Positions 1-5,630 of a stretch of DNA of 5,630 bases are shown piece by piece. The notes under the pieces are model-generated. The model was given only the letters and a program-made list of their open reading frames with translations, searched no databases and was not told where the DNA came from. Made by a program: the position numbers and the translations under genes. The DNA is from Kiloniellaceae bacterium (GTDB lineage: Bacteria > Pseudomonadota > Alphaproteobacteria > Kiloniellales > Kiloniellaceae), in contig JAJFGM010000861.1 of NCBI GenBank assembly GCA_021776145.1, forward strand, positions 1 through 5,630. Direction: 5' to 3'. Position 1 is the first letter of the stretch, and each line of letters begins with the position of its first letter.

Positions 1-2169
1 GAGGCCGCCGAGGTCGACTGGCTGCACTACACCCTGTCGGTCGGCCGTGGCCTGGGGCACGAGATGGAGATCGTCGGCCCGGAGCGCATTGCCGAGCTGC
101 ATCCCTTCTACAATCTCGACGGCATCAAGGCGGCGCTGCATACGCCGCACGACGGTCATGTCGACCCCGCCGGTGTCGCCTTCGGCATGGCCGCCGGTGC
201 CCGCCAGAGGGGCGCCAAGGTCATCCGCCGGAACCGCGTCACCGGCATCACCCGCCAAGCGAAGGGCGGCGAATGGCTGGTGCGGACCGAAGAAGGCGAC
301 ATCGCCTGCGAGATCGTCGTCAACGCCGGCGGCACCTATGCCCGCCAGATTGGCCAGTGGGTCGGCCTCGAGCTGCCGATCGCCAACCTGCTGCACCACT
401 ACCTGATCACCGAACCGGTGCCGGAGTTCCAGAATCTCGAGAAGGAGTTGCCGGTGGTGCGCGACGACCGCGAGGTCTCCGGCTACATCCGCATGGAGCA
501 GAAGTCCGGCCTCATCGGCATCTATGAAAAGGCCAACGCCGCCACGGTGTGGGACGAGGGGACGCCCTGGGAGGCGGAGAACGAGCTCTTCGAGGCCGAT
601 TACGACCGCATCATGCCGTGGCTGGAGAATGCGATGCGGCGCATGCCGGTTTTTGCCGAGCTCGGCATCAAACGCGTGGTGCAGGGCGCCATCACCCATC
701 CGCCGGACGGCAACATGCTGCTCGGGCCGTCGGGATTGCGGAACTTCTGGCTTTGCTGCGGCTCGCAGGTCGGCATCGCCTGGGGGCCGGGCGCCGGCAA
801 GTATCTGGCGCAGTGGATGGCGCATGGCGCCGCCGACATTTCCATGGCGAGCTTCGATCCGCGCCGCTTCGGGGCCCGCATCGACGAGACCTATCGCATC
901 GAAAAGGCCAAGGAAGACTACCTGCTGCGCCACGAGATCCCCTTCCCGCAACTCAACCGGCCGGGCTGCCGCCCGTCGCATTCCAAGACTTCGCCACTCT
1001 ACGACCGGCTGAAGGACAAGGGGGCCGTCAATCAGGACGTCTACGGCTGGGAGCGGCCCTATTGGTACGCCCGGGACGGTTTAGCCCAAGAGCACATTCA
1101 CGCCTTCCGGCGCTCCGTCCTGCATGACGTCGTCGGTGCCGAGGTGCGCGGCCTGCGCGCGGCGGCCGGTATCGCTGACCTGACGGCTTTCGCGAAGCTG
1201 GAGATCCACGGTACCGACGCCATCGCCTTTCTGGAGCGCGTCTCGTCGAACCGCTTGCCCAAAAAGGTCGGCTCGGTCTCACTGACCTATCTCGTCAATA
1301 TCAACGGCCGCCTCGAGGGTGAAACGACACTGGTCAAGCTGGCCGGCGATCGCTTCTACGCGGTCTACGCCGCGGCCAAGGAGGCGGCGCTGCTCAACTG
1401 GCTGGAGGAGCAGCGGTTCGACGGTGAAGCCGTCGCCTTCGACAACGTCTCCGAAGCCTATGGCGTCCTGATGATCGCCGGCCCCGAAAGTCGCGACATC
1501 CTTGCCGCCTGCACACCGGCCGGGCTCGACAACGCGGCCTTTCGCTGGCTGTCGGCTCGGCACATCGACGTCGCCGGCGTCGCGGCGGTACGGGCCCTGC
1601 GCGTCAGCTATAGCGGCGAACTGGGCTGGGAATTGCATGTCCCCATGGCCGGTATGCTTGCCGTCTACGAGGTATTGATCGCCGCCGGCGCGGCGCGCGG
1701 CTTGGTCCACATCGGCGCCGCCGCGCTCAACGCTATGCGCATGGAAAAGGGTTACAAGTCCGGCCACGAGGTGACCAACGAGGTGACCCTGGCCGAGGCC
1801 GGATTGACGCGCTTTTCCCGACCCGCAGGCTTCCAGGGGGCCGAGCTCAGCCTGGCGCCGCCCGTCAAGTGGGTGCTGGCCTGCCTGCGGCTCGACGAGC
1901 CCGGCGACGGCCAGCCCGATGCCGATCCGCTCGGCTCGGAATCGGTCTGGGCCGAGGGGCGGGCGGTTGGCTCGGTGTGCTCCGGTGGTTACGGCTACGG
2001 CGTCGGCGCCTTTCTCGCTTGGGCCTACGTCAAGCCGGCGTTCGCCGCGCCCGGCCGCGAGCTGGAGGTCATGACGCTTGGCCAGCCGCGCCGGGCGCGG
2101 GTCCTTGCCGGTCCAGTGTGGGACGCGGAGAACCTGCGGCCGCGCGCCGCCAGGCGGTTTGCAACTTGA
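1..2169 (+). CDS. FAD-dependent oxidoreductase fused to GcvT domain (dimethylglycine/sarcosine dehydrogenase-like), 5'-truncated
   Basis: The reading frame is open from base 1 to the TGA at 2167-2169, giving 722 residues. The family is usually about 800-830 residues, so roughly 90-100 N-terminal residues, including the GxGxxG FAD-binding loop and any covalent-flavin His, lie left of the window. The ATG at 64 is internal, because family-like sequence precedes it. Visible parts in order: the rest of the DAO-type FAD domain (about 1-290; HDGHVDP at 50-56 and a GxxGLRNFW segment near 240-250), a linker of the FAO_M type (about 295-350, with the GWERPYWY signature), the GcvT folate-binding domain (about 360-620, with SGELGWE at 538-544 and an ALNAMRMEKGY segment), and the GcvT C-terminal barrel (about 635-715). 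Family members oxidise N-methyl groups (dimethylglycine, sarcosine and similar) and transfer the one-carbon unit to tetrahydrofolate. The substrate cannot be read from this sequence. It probably heads or continues an operon with the two genes downstream. Family assignment is firm; exact function is inference. Confidence 0.93.
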   Translation, partial: EAAEVDWLHYTLSVGRGLGHEMEIVGPERIAELHPFYNLDGIKAALHTPHDGHVDPAGVAFGMAAGARQRGAKVIRRNRVTGITRQAKGGEWLVRTEEGDIACEIVVNAGGTYARQIGQWVGLELPIANLLHHYLITEPVPEFQNLEKELPVVRDDREVSGYIRMEQKSGLIGIYEKANAATVWDEGTPWEAENELFEADYDRIMPWLENAMRRMPVFAELGIKRVVQGAITHPPDGNMLLGPSGLRNFWLCCGSQVGIAWGPGAGKYLAQWMAHGAADISMASFDPRRFGARIDETYRIEKAKEDYLLRHEIPFPQLNRPGCRPSHSKTSPLYDRLKDKGAVNQDVYGWERPYWYARDGLAQEHIHAFRRSVLHDVVGAEVRGLRAAAGIADLTAFAKLEIHGTDAIAFLERVSSNRLPKKVGSVSLTYLVNINGRLEGETTLVKLAGDRFYAVYAAAKEAALLNWLEEQRFDGEAVAFDNVSEAYGVLMIAGPESRDILAACTPAGLDNAAFRWLSARHIDVAGVAAVRALRVSYSGELGWELHVPMAGMLAVYEVLIAAGAARGLVHIGAAALNAMRMEKGYKSGHEVTNEVTLAEAGLTRFSRPAGFQGAELSLAPPVKWVLACLRLDEPGDGQPDADPLGSESVWAEGRAVGSVCSGGYGYGVGAFLAWAYVKPAFAAPGRELEVMTLGQPRRARVLAGPVWDAENLRPRAARRFAT

Positions 2170-2171
2170 GA

Positions 2172-2204
2172 CAAGCGCCGCCGGCTGTGGCACAAGAGTG
2201 CTTG
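2172..2204 (+). other. Possible stem-loop in the intercistronic spacer
   Basis: CAAGCGC (2172-2178) can pair with GTGCTTG (2198-2204), seven pairs including one G-U. A competing smaller hairpin, GCAC-AAGA-GTGC, sits at 2190-2201. No T tract follows (the next bases are GGGTAAAAAC), so it is not a convincing Rho-independent terminator. It could be an mRNA processing or stability element between the flavoprotein and CMD cistrons, or chance pairing in GC-rich DNA. Confidence 0.2.
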
Positions 2205-2225
2205 GGTAAAAACAGCGACTCCACT

Positions 2226-2230
2226 AAGGA
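2226..2230 (+). promoter_or_regulatory. Shine-Dalgarno of the CMD-family gene
   Basis: AAGGA lies eight bases before the ATG at 2239. It fixes that start and shows the gene is independently translated rather than read through from the flavoprotein, whose stop is 69 bases upstream. Confidence 0.7.
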
Positions 2231-2238
2231 AATCGAAC

Positions 2239-2619
2239 ATGGACAAGGAACGTTTCGAACTCGGTTTGGCAAAGCGGCAGGGAACGCTGGGCACCGACTA
2301 CGTCAACAAGAACCTGGCGGCGGCCGACGACTTCACCCGGCCTTTTCAGGAGATGATGACCGAGTGGTGCTGGGGCTTCGGCTGGGGCGACGAGGCCATC
2401 GACGCCAAGACCCGCAGCCTGATGAACCTGACCATGATCGGCGCGCTTGGCCGGATGCACGAGTGGGAAATTCATTGCCGCGGCGCCCTCAACAACGGCG
2501 TCACCAAGGAACAGATCCGCGCCGCCATTCACGTCATCGCCATCTACTGCGGCGTGCCGCAGTCGCTGGAGTGTTTCCGCGTCGCCCGCAAAGTGCTGGA
2601 AGAGGCCGGCGAACTTTGA
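2239..2619 (+). CDS. Carboxymuconolactone decarboxylase (CMD) family protein
   Basis: This 126-residue protein is complete and has the usual length of stand-alone CMD/PcaC-like proteins. Family hallmarks are visible: an aromatic TEWCWGFGWG segment at 41-50, KTRSLMNLTMIGALGR at 57-72, the E-x3-H pair (E75, H79) followed by RGALNNGVT at 81-89, and the YCGVPQSLE stretch at 103-111 near the C terminus. The single Cys at 80 is not part of a CxxC pair, so the AhpD-type disulfide peroxidase activity is not supported. PcaC members decarboxylate 4-carboxymuconolactone in the protocatechuate branch of the beta-ketoadipate pathway, but no other pca gene is nearby, so that reaction should not be assumed. 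It is predicted cytoplasmic and all-helical; the family forms oligomers. It lies 69 bases after the flavoprotein and 30 bases before the reductase, which suggests cotranscription and a role in the same catabolic pathway. The family call is firm; the substrate is unknown. Confidence 0.93.
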   Translation: MDKERFELGLAKRQGTLGTDYVNKNLAAADDFTRPFQEMMTEWCWGFGWGDEAIDAKTRSLMNLTMIGALGRMHEWEIHCRGALNNGVTKEQIRAAIHVIAIYCGVPQSLECFRVARKVLEEAGEL

Positions 2620-2630
2620 GAGGTTAGGGC

Positions 2631-2657
2631 ATGAATTGGGGATCTCACCGTGTCTGA
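2631..2657 (+). other. 8-codon mini-ORF overlapping the reductase start
   Basis: An ATG at 2631 preceded by GAGAGG (2618-2623, seven-base spacing) opens an ORF of eight codons (MNWGSHRV) that ends at the TGA at 2655-2657, just past the reductase GTG at 2650. It is out of frame with the reductase. It could act as a translational-coupling or leader peptide, or be chance. No conservation data are available. Confidence 0.25.
2638..2642 (+). promoter_or_regulatory. Shine-Dalgarno deciding the GTG start of the reductase
   Basis: GGGGA lies seven bases before the GTG at 2650. This is the best argument for using the non-ATG codon, since the nearby ATG at 2631 is out of frame and stops after eight codons. 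Confidence 0.6.
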
Positions 2658-3612
2658 CAGGCTTGCCCTCAAGGTCGCGCGCATCGACAGGGAGACTGAC
2701 GACGTCCTGTCGATCCGGCTTGAGGCGCAAGCCGGGCAAAGCCTGCCGGCCTTCACGCCCGGCGCCCACATCGACCTGCATCTGCCCAACGGCACGACGC
2801 CGCAGTACTCGCTGGCCAACGACCCCGCCGAGGCCGACCACTACCTGTTGGGCGTGCTGCGCGAGCGTGAAAGCCGCGGCGGCTCGGCCTGGATCCATGC
2901 CGAGCTGGCGTCGGGCATGCTGCTGGAAATCGGGCTGCCGCGGAACAACTTCCCGCTGGTTCCGGCGGCCCGCACACTCTTCATCGCCGGCGGCATCGGG
3001 GTGACGCCGATGTTGTCGATGGCCGCCGAGTTGCAGGCCAAGGGCGCGGAATTCGCCTTCCACTATTGCACCCGCAGCCCCGAGGCGACGGCGTTTCGCG
3101 CGCTTATCGCACAGAGCGCCTGGTCGCGGCGGGTCACTTACGTGCACGACGGCGGCGACCCGTCGCGCGGTCTCGATGTGAAAGCCCTGCTCGCGGCCCC
3201 CTCCGAAGGCACCCACCTCTATTGCTGCGGGCCGGCCGGACTGATGAATGCCGTGCGCGATGCCGCCGGCCATTGGCCGACCGACCGGGTTCACTTCGAG
3301 TGGTTCAGCCCCGACGCCGCCGCGTCAAGCGGCGACGGCGAGGACAGGCCCTTCACCTGCGTGCTCAAGCGCAGCGGTCTGGAGCTGACCATACCGGCCG
3401 ACAAGTCCATCGTCGAAGTGCTGCGCGAAAACAACGTGGAGATCGAAACGCTCTGCGAGGACGGCCTCTGCGGCACCTGCATTACCGATGTCAGCGAAGG
3501 CGAGATCGACCATCGCGACAGCATCCTCACCCCGGAAGAGCAGGCGGCGAACGACGTAATGACGGTCTGCTGCTCGCGCGCCAAGGGCGACCGCCTGGTG
3601 CTCGATCTCTAG
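2650..3612 (+). CDS. PDR/VanB-family oxygenase reductase (flavin, NAD, C-terminal [2Fe-2S])
   Basis: This 320-residue protein has the length and domain order of phthalate dioxygenase reductase and VanB: a flavin-binding beta barrel (about 5-105), a nucleotide-binding domain (about 108-220) with GGIGVTPM at 114-121 and CCGPAGLM at 192-199, and a C-terminal plant-type ferredoxin (about 235-320). The cluster ligands are C269, C274, C277 and C307, the classic C-x4-C-x2-C-x29-C spacing, with C308 adjacent. Such proteins move electrons from NAD(P)H through flavin and [2Fe-2S] to a Rieske-type terminal oxygenase, often one performing O- or N-demethylation or ring hydroxylation. They are cytoplasmic. 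No oxygenase subunit is present in the window, so the partner must be upstream or elsewhere. The flavin motif normally RxYS reads P51-Q-Y-S54, so the usual Arg is missing. The start is GTG with GGGGA upstream. It follows the CMD gene by 30 bases, probably in the same operon. Confidence 0.93.
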   Translation: MSDRLALKVARIDRETDDVLSIRLEAQAGQSLPAFTPGAHIDLHLPNGTTPQYSLANDPAEADHYLLGVLRERESRGGSAWIHAELASGMLLEIGLPRNNFPLVPAARTLFIAGGIGVTPMLSMAAELQAKGAEFAFHYCTRSPEATAFRALIAQSAWSRRVTYVHDGGDPSRGLDVKALLAAPSEGTHLYCCGPAGLMNAVRDAAGHWPTDRVHFEWFSPDAAASSGDGEDRPFTCVLKRSGLELTIPADKSIVEVLRENNVEIETLCEDGLCGTCITDVSEGEIDHRDSILTPEEQAANDVMTVCCSRAKGDRLVLDL

Positions 3613-3621
3613 CCCGGGCGG

Positions 3622-3662
3622 CGGCGATCCGGCTCGAGCCGTCTCACAAGGCCCTATCGCCG
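3622..3662 (+). other. Inverted repeats after the reductase gene
   Basis: CGGCGAT (3622-3628) and ATCGCCG (3656-3662) are perfect reverse complements, and the interval contains a perfect 12-base palindrome CGGCTCGAGCCG (3630-3641). In RNA this could fold as a stem at the end of the operon, but no T tract follows, so it is not a canonical Rho-independent terminator. The palindrome could also be a binding site for a dimeric regulator acting on the transporter gene. Either role is inference. Confidence 0.3.
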
Positions 3663-3700
3663 GACACTCCCAATTCAACGAGGCCTGACCTATAAGACGG

Positions 3701-3728
3701 TTGACGTGCGTGGCCCAGTGCTTGAAAT
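3701..3728 (+). promoter_or_regulatory. Candidate sigma70-type promoter for the MFS gene
   Basis: TTGACG (3701-3706) matches the -35 consensus at five of six bases. TGAAAT (3723-3728), four of six against TATAAT, follows after a 16-base spacer. Transcription would begin near 3735, leaving a short leader before the transporter start. This would allow the transporter to be expressed apart from the upstream operon. Read by eye only. Confidence 0.35.
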
Positions 3729-3761
3729 GAGGGGCCGCGCTTCTCCTGGCCTTCTCCATCC

Positions 3762-4994
3762 TTGGAAACCCGATCTGTGCCCCGTTTTACGGCCATCGCC
3801 CCTCTCGACAAGCGCTACTTGATCGTATTGGGCGCCTGTCTCACCCAGTTCACGATCATCGGCCTTCTGTTTTCCTACGGTTTGTTTTTCAAGGCCCTGG
3901 AAACGGACTTCGGCTGGTCGCGCACCCTGTTGTCGAGCTGCACGTCCGTCGCTTTCATGGTGATGGGTGTGCTGGCATTCTTTGGCGGCCAGTTGAACGA
4001 TCGCTACGGTCCACGGCTGGTCCTCGCCGTCGCCGGCACTTTATGCGGCACGGGATATGCGCTTCTGTCCCAAGTCACGCAGCCCTGGCAGCTGTTTGCC
4101 ATTTTCGGACTGTTTATCGGCGTCGGCATGGCGACACACGATGTGGTCACCCTGTCGACCATCGCGCGACAGTTTCGCCACCGCCGCGGCTTGATGACCG
4201 GGGTGGTGAAGGTGGGAACCGCGGTGGGCCAGATCGCCGTTCCGCCCATCGCCGCCCTTCTCATTGCGCTCTACGACTGGCGGTTGGCGCTGATGATTCT
4301 AGGGGGCGCCGCGGTCGCATTGCTGCTGGCGGCAGCCTCGCTGATGAAAAGCCCCGCGCCGAGCGCGGCATCGGGCGGCGGGGTCGACGCGGCCGGCCAT
4401 AGCTTCCACGAGGCGCGCCGTACACACAGTTTTTGGATGATCTGTGCCATCCAATTCACGGTCTTTTCCAGCCTGACGACGATCCCGCTGCACATCGTGG
4501 TGCACGGCATGGATCTCGGCATGACCCCGGCCTTGGCCGCGATACTGCTGTCGGCCATGGGCGCGGCCAGCGTCGCGGGACGCTTGTCGGTGGGCACCTT
4601 CGTCGATCGCATCGGCGGCAGGCGGGCCTTGATGTTCTGTTTTGTGCCGCTGATTGGCAGCCTTCTGGCGTTTCTTCTGATCTCCGCGCCATGGCTGTTG
4701 TTTGCCGCTGTTGCCGTATACGGCTTTGCCCACGGCGGTTTTTTCACCGTCATGTCGCCGACGGTCGCCGAGTACTTCGGTTTGCGGGCACATGGCGCGA
4801 TCTTCGGGCTCGTGCTGTTTTTCGGCACGCTAGGAGGCTCCGCCGGACCGCTTGTGGCGGGGCGCATTTTCGATGTGACCGGGAGCTACACGCTGGCCTT
4901 CATAGCTCTCGCGACGATGGCATCCCTGGGGCTGGTGCTGGTCATGCGACTGCCCCAGTCGGATATTGGCGTGCAGCATCAGTCGCCCAGTTAA
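3762..4994 (+). CDS. MFS transporter, monocarboxylate/OFA-like, 12 membrane helices
   Basis: The 410-residue product (from TTG at 3762) has two sets of six hydrophobic segments, roughly 20-42, 55-75, 86-104, 108-127, 143-168, 172-194 and, after a polar loop (195-222), 223-247, 255-275, 288-306, 309-333, 345-366 and 375-396. The MFS motif A is clear between helices 2 and 3 (GGQLNDRYGPR, 75-85) and echoed between helices 8 and 9 (VDRIGGRR, 281-288). The helix 1 region (QFTIIGLLFSYGLFF) and the DFGWSR segment before helix 2 resemble MCT and oxalate/formate-antiporter-like carriers, which often move carboxylates. It acts in the inner membrane. There is no in-frame ATG near the beginning and an in-frame TGA lies at 3723-3725. 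Possible starts are TTG 3762 or GTG 3777; the GGAAA at 3764-3768 is a reasonable Shine-Dalgarno for GTG 3777, giving 405 residues, so that start may be the real one. It may import the substrate of the upstream enzymes; that is inferred only from position. Confidence 0.9.
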   Translation: METRSVPRFTAIAPLDKRYLIVLGACLTQFTIIGLLFSYGLFFKALETDFGWSRTLLSSCTSVAFMVMGVLAFFGGQLNDRYGPRLVLAVAGTLCGTGYALLSQVTQPWQLFAIFGLFIGVGMATHDVVTLSTIARQFRHRRGLMTGVVKVGTAVGQIAVPPIAALLIALYDWRLALMILGGAAVALLLAAASLMKSPAPSAASGGGVDAAGHSFHEARRTHSFWMICAIQFTVFSSLTTIPLHIVVHGMDLGMTPALAAILLSAMGAASVAGRLSVGTFVDRIGGRRALMFCFVPLIGSLLAFLLISAPWLLFAAVAVYGFAHGGFFTVMSPTVAEYFGLRAHGAIFGLVLFFGTLGGSAGPLVAGRIFDVTGSYTLAFIALATMASLGLVLVMRLPQSDIGVQHQSPS

Positions 4995-5025
4995 ATCCCT
5001 ACTTGAAGATATTCAATCGGTCGCT

Positions 5026-5059
5026 TGAAAATTATCGCAAACAAAACTGGAAATTTTCA
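5026..5059 (+). repeat. 8-base AT-rich inverted repeat after the MFS gene
   Basis: TGAAAATT (5026-5033) and AATTTTCA (5052-5059) are perfect reverse complements separated by 18 bases, starting 32 bases after the transporter stop. The stem is weak and the loop large, with no T tract after it. It may be a poor terminator or a regulator site, or chance in AT-rich DNA. Confidence 0.25.
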
Positions 5060-5111
5060 CCTTAGGGCGCATATGTGTCCCAGGTAATAGAGCTAAGTAA
5101 CAAAGTTCATC

Positions 5112-5132
5112 AAAAAAAACACGCGAGTGTTT
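5112..5132 (-). terminator. Possible weak Rho-independent terminator on the minus strand
   Basis: AAACAC (5117-5122), a GCGA tetraloop (5123-5126) and GTGTTT (5127-5132) form a perfect six-pair hairpin. Read on the minus strand it runs straight into a tract of eight T (complement of 5112-5119), the shape of an intrinsic terminator. The stem has only two G-C pairs, and no minus-strand gene is visible to the right within the window, so the role is doubtful. Confidence 0.25.
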
Positions 5133-5134
5133 AG

Positions 5135-5152
5135 TGCGCGCGGCCGTGCGCA
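5135..5152. repeat. 18-base imperfect palindrome upstream of the glycosyltransferase
   Basis: TGCGCGCGGCCGTGCGCA is symmetric about 5143/5144 except for one pair (G5140 against T5147, which could wobble in RNA). It ends 27 bases before the glycosyltransferase ATG and directly follows the A8 hairpin. It could be an operator for a dimeric regulator or a leader hairpin. Confidence 0.3.
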
Positions 5153-5179
5153 TAGGCGAGTTGGATTGAGTCCAGAGCA

Positions 5180-5630
5180 ATGCTGGTTAGTATAATCGTC
5201 AACAATTACAATTATGCGCCATTCTTGGTCCAGGCCATCGAGAGCGCTTTGGCGCAGACCTATTCGCCGATAGAAGTGCTGGTTGTTGACGATGGCTCGA
5301 CAGACAATTCACGCGAGATTATTGCGTCCTTCGGTGACCGAGTCATCACGCTGTTGAAAGACAACGGCGGGCAAAGCTCGGCGTTCAACAGCGGCTACGC
5401 GCGGTGTTCGGGCGATATCATCATCTTCCTCGATTCCGATGACTACCTTCTCGACGATGCGGTCGCGGCGATTGTCGACAAGATGCGCGACCCTCGGGTC
5501 AGCAAGTGCAACGGTTATCTTCAGGTCATCGACAGCGTCGGCGACGATCTCGGCAGCCGGATTCCGCACCGCTTGCCACCGGCCGGCGATTACCGCCAGG
5601 CAACCCTGAAGTTCGGGGCATCCAGCTACA
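5180..5630 (+). CDS. Family 2 glycosyltransferase, N-terminal 150 residues (3'-truncated)
   Basis: The frame opens at ATG 5180 and runs off the right edge. The first residues, MLVSIIVNNYNYAPFL, are the typical first beta strand and nucleotide-binding loop of GT-A fold, GT2-family enzymes. The sequence continues with A-x2-S-A-L-A-Q-T-Y, the VVDDGSTD motif at 35-42, the DNGGQSSAFNSG stretch at 61-72, and the metal/sugar-nucleotide-binding LDSDD at 84-88 (a DxD motif). An in-frame TAG at 5153-5155 excludes a much earlier start, and the GT2 fold begins right at this ATG, so the start is well supported even though the Shine-Dalgarno is weak (GAG at 5168-5170). Such enzymes transfer sugars from nucleotide donors to lipid carriers, polysaccharides or proteins, in the cytoplasm or at the inner membrane face. 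Donor and acceptor are unknown. The first codons (ATA, AAT, TAT, CCA) are more AT-rich than those of the genes to the left. It probably begins a surface-glycan locus unrelated to the catabolic genes. Confidence 0.92.
   Translation, partial: MLVSIIVNNYNYAPFLVQAIESALAQTYSPIEVLVVDDGSTDNSREIIASFGDRVITLLKDNGGQSSAFNSGYARCSGDIIIFLDSDDYLLDDAVAAIVDKMRDPRVSKCNGYLQVIDSVGDDLGSRIPHRLPPAGDYRQATLKFGASSY

Larger units (their letters stand above)
4995..5179. other. AT-rich intergenic region between transporter and glycosyltransferase
   Basis: No credible gene is seen in these 185 bases. Bases 5001-5120 contain 43 G/C in 120 (about 36%), in sharp contrast to the GC-rich coding DNA on the left. The segment has stops in several frames, an A8 tract (5112-5119) and several inverted repeats listed separately. 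It probably holds the end of the transporter transcript and the control region of the glycosyltransferase, but I could not pick a convincing promoter. Confidence 0.6.

Noticed and set aside
1279..2193. 304-codon open frame on the minus strand
   Set aside because: It lies antisense to the GcvT domain of the flavoprotein. The translation has no recognisable domain, and long antisense frames are expected in GC-rich coding DNA.
2239..2619. Assignment of the CMD gene as pcaC or as an AhpD peroxidase
   Set aside because: No protocatechuate-pathway gene is nearby, and the AhpD CxxC motif is absent, so only the family name is supported.
1869..2627. 252-codon open frame on the plus strand overlapping the flavoprotein end and the CMD gene
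   Set aside because: The Arg-rich translation has no domain, and it spans two real genes in another frame.
2224..3294. 356-codon open frame on the minus strand across the CMD and reductase genes
   Set aside because: It is antisense to two firmly identified genes, is rich in Gly, Arg and Ala, and shows no family motif.
5191..5196. Perfect TATAAT sequence
   Set aside because: It lies inside the glycosyltransferase coding region, after an ATG that begins the GT2 fold, and has no -35 at a suitable distance (TTGAGT is 19 bases away).
5309..5569. 86-codon open frame on the minus strand inside the glycosyltransferase
   Set aside because: The plus-strand GT2 motifs (VVDDGSTD, LDSDD) explain this DNA; the minus translation has no recognisable feature.

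Overview
The window is GC-rich bacterial DNA with four complete or nearly complete genes and one gene cut by the right edge, all on the + strand. The gene families (a dimethylglycine/sarcosine-dehydrogenase-like flavoprotein fused to a GcvT domain, a phthalate-dioxygenase-type reductase, an MCT/OFA-like MFS carrier) and the strong G/C third-position bias suggest a proteobacterium. An alphaproteobacterium is most likely, but this is inference from family distribution and not a phylogenetic result.

Layout: (1) 1-2169, the 5'-truncated FAD oxidoreductase/GcvT fusion, read through from the left edge. (2) 2239-2619, a 126-residue carboxymuconolactone decarboxylase (CMD) family protein with a good Shine-Dalgarno. 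(3) 2650-3612, a GTG-started PDR/VanB-type reductase with flavin, NAD and C-terminal plant-type [2Fe-2S] domains. (4) 3613-3761, a spacer with a candidate promoter. (5) 3762-4994, a 12-helix MFS transporter with a non-ATG start. (6) 4995-5179, an AT-rich spacer with an A8 tract and several inverted repeats. (7) 5180-5630, the first 150 residues of a family 2 glycosyltransferase.

The first three genes are close together (gaps of 69 and 30 bases) and probably form one catabolic operon. The flavoprotein is expected to oxidise an N-methyl group and pass the one-carbon unit to tetrahydrofolate. The reductase normally feeds electrons from NADH to a Rieske-type oxygenase, but none is visible here. 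The CMD protein's role is open. The MFS carrier may import the substrate, perhaps from its own promoter. The glycosyltransferase looks unrelated and probably begins a surface-polysaccharide or glycosylation locus; the AT-rich spacer marks the boundary.

I found no CRISPR array, tRNA, rRNA, insertion sequence or clearly new system. The points most worth a second look are the unusual gene combination, a Pro where the reductase family has its flavin-phosphate Arg, an 8-codon mini-ORF overlapping the reductase start, and the structured AT-rich boundary before the glycosyltransferase.
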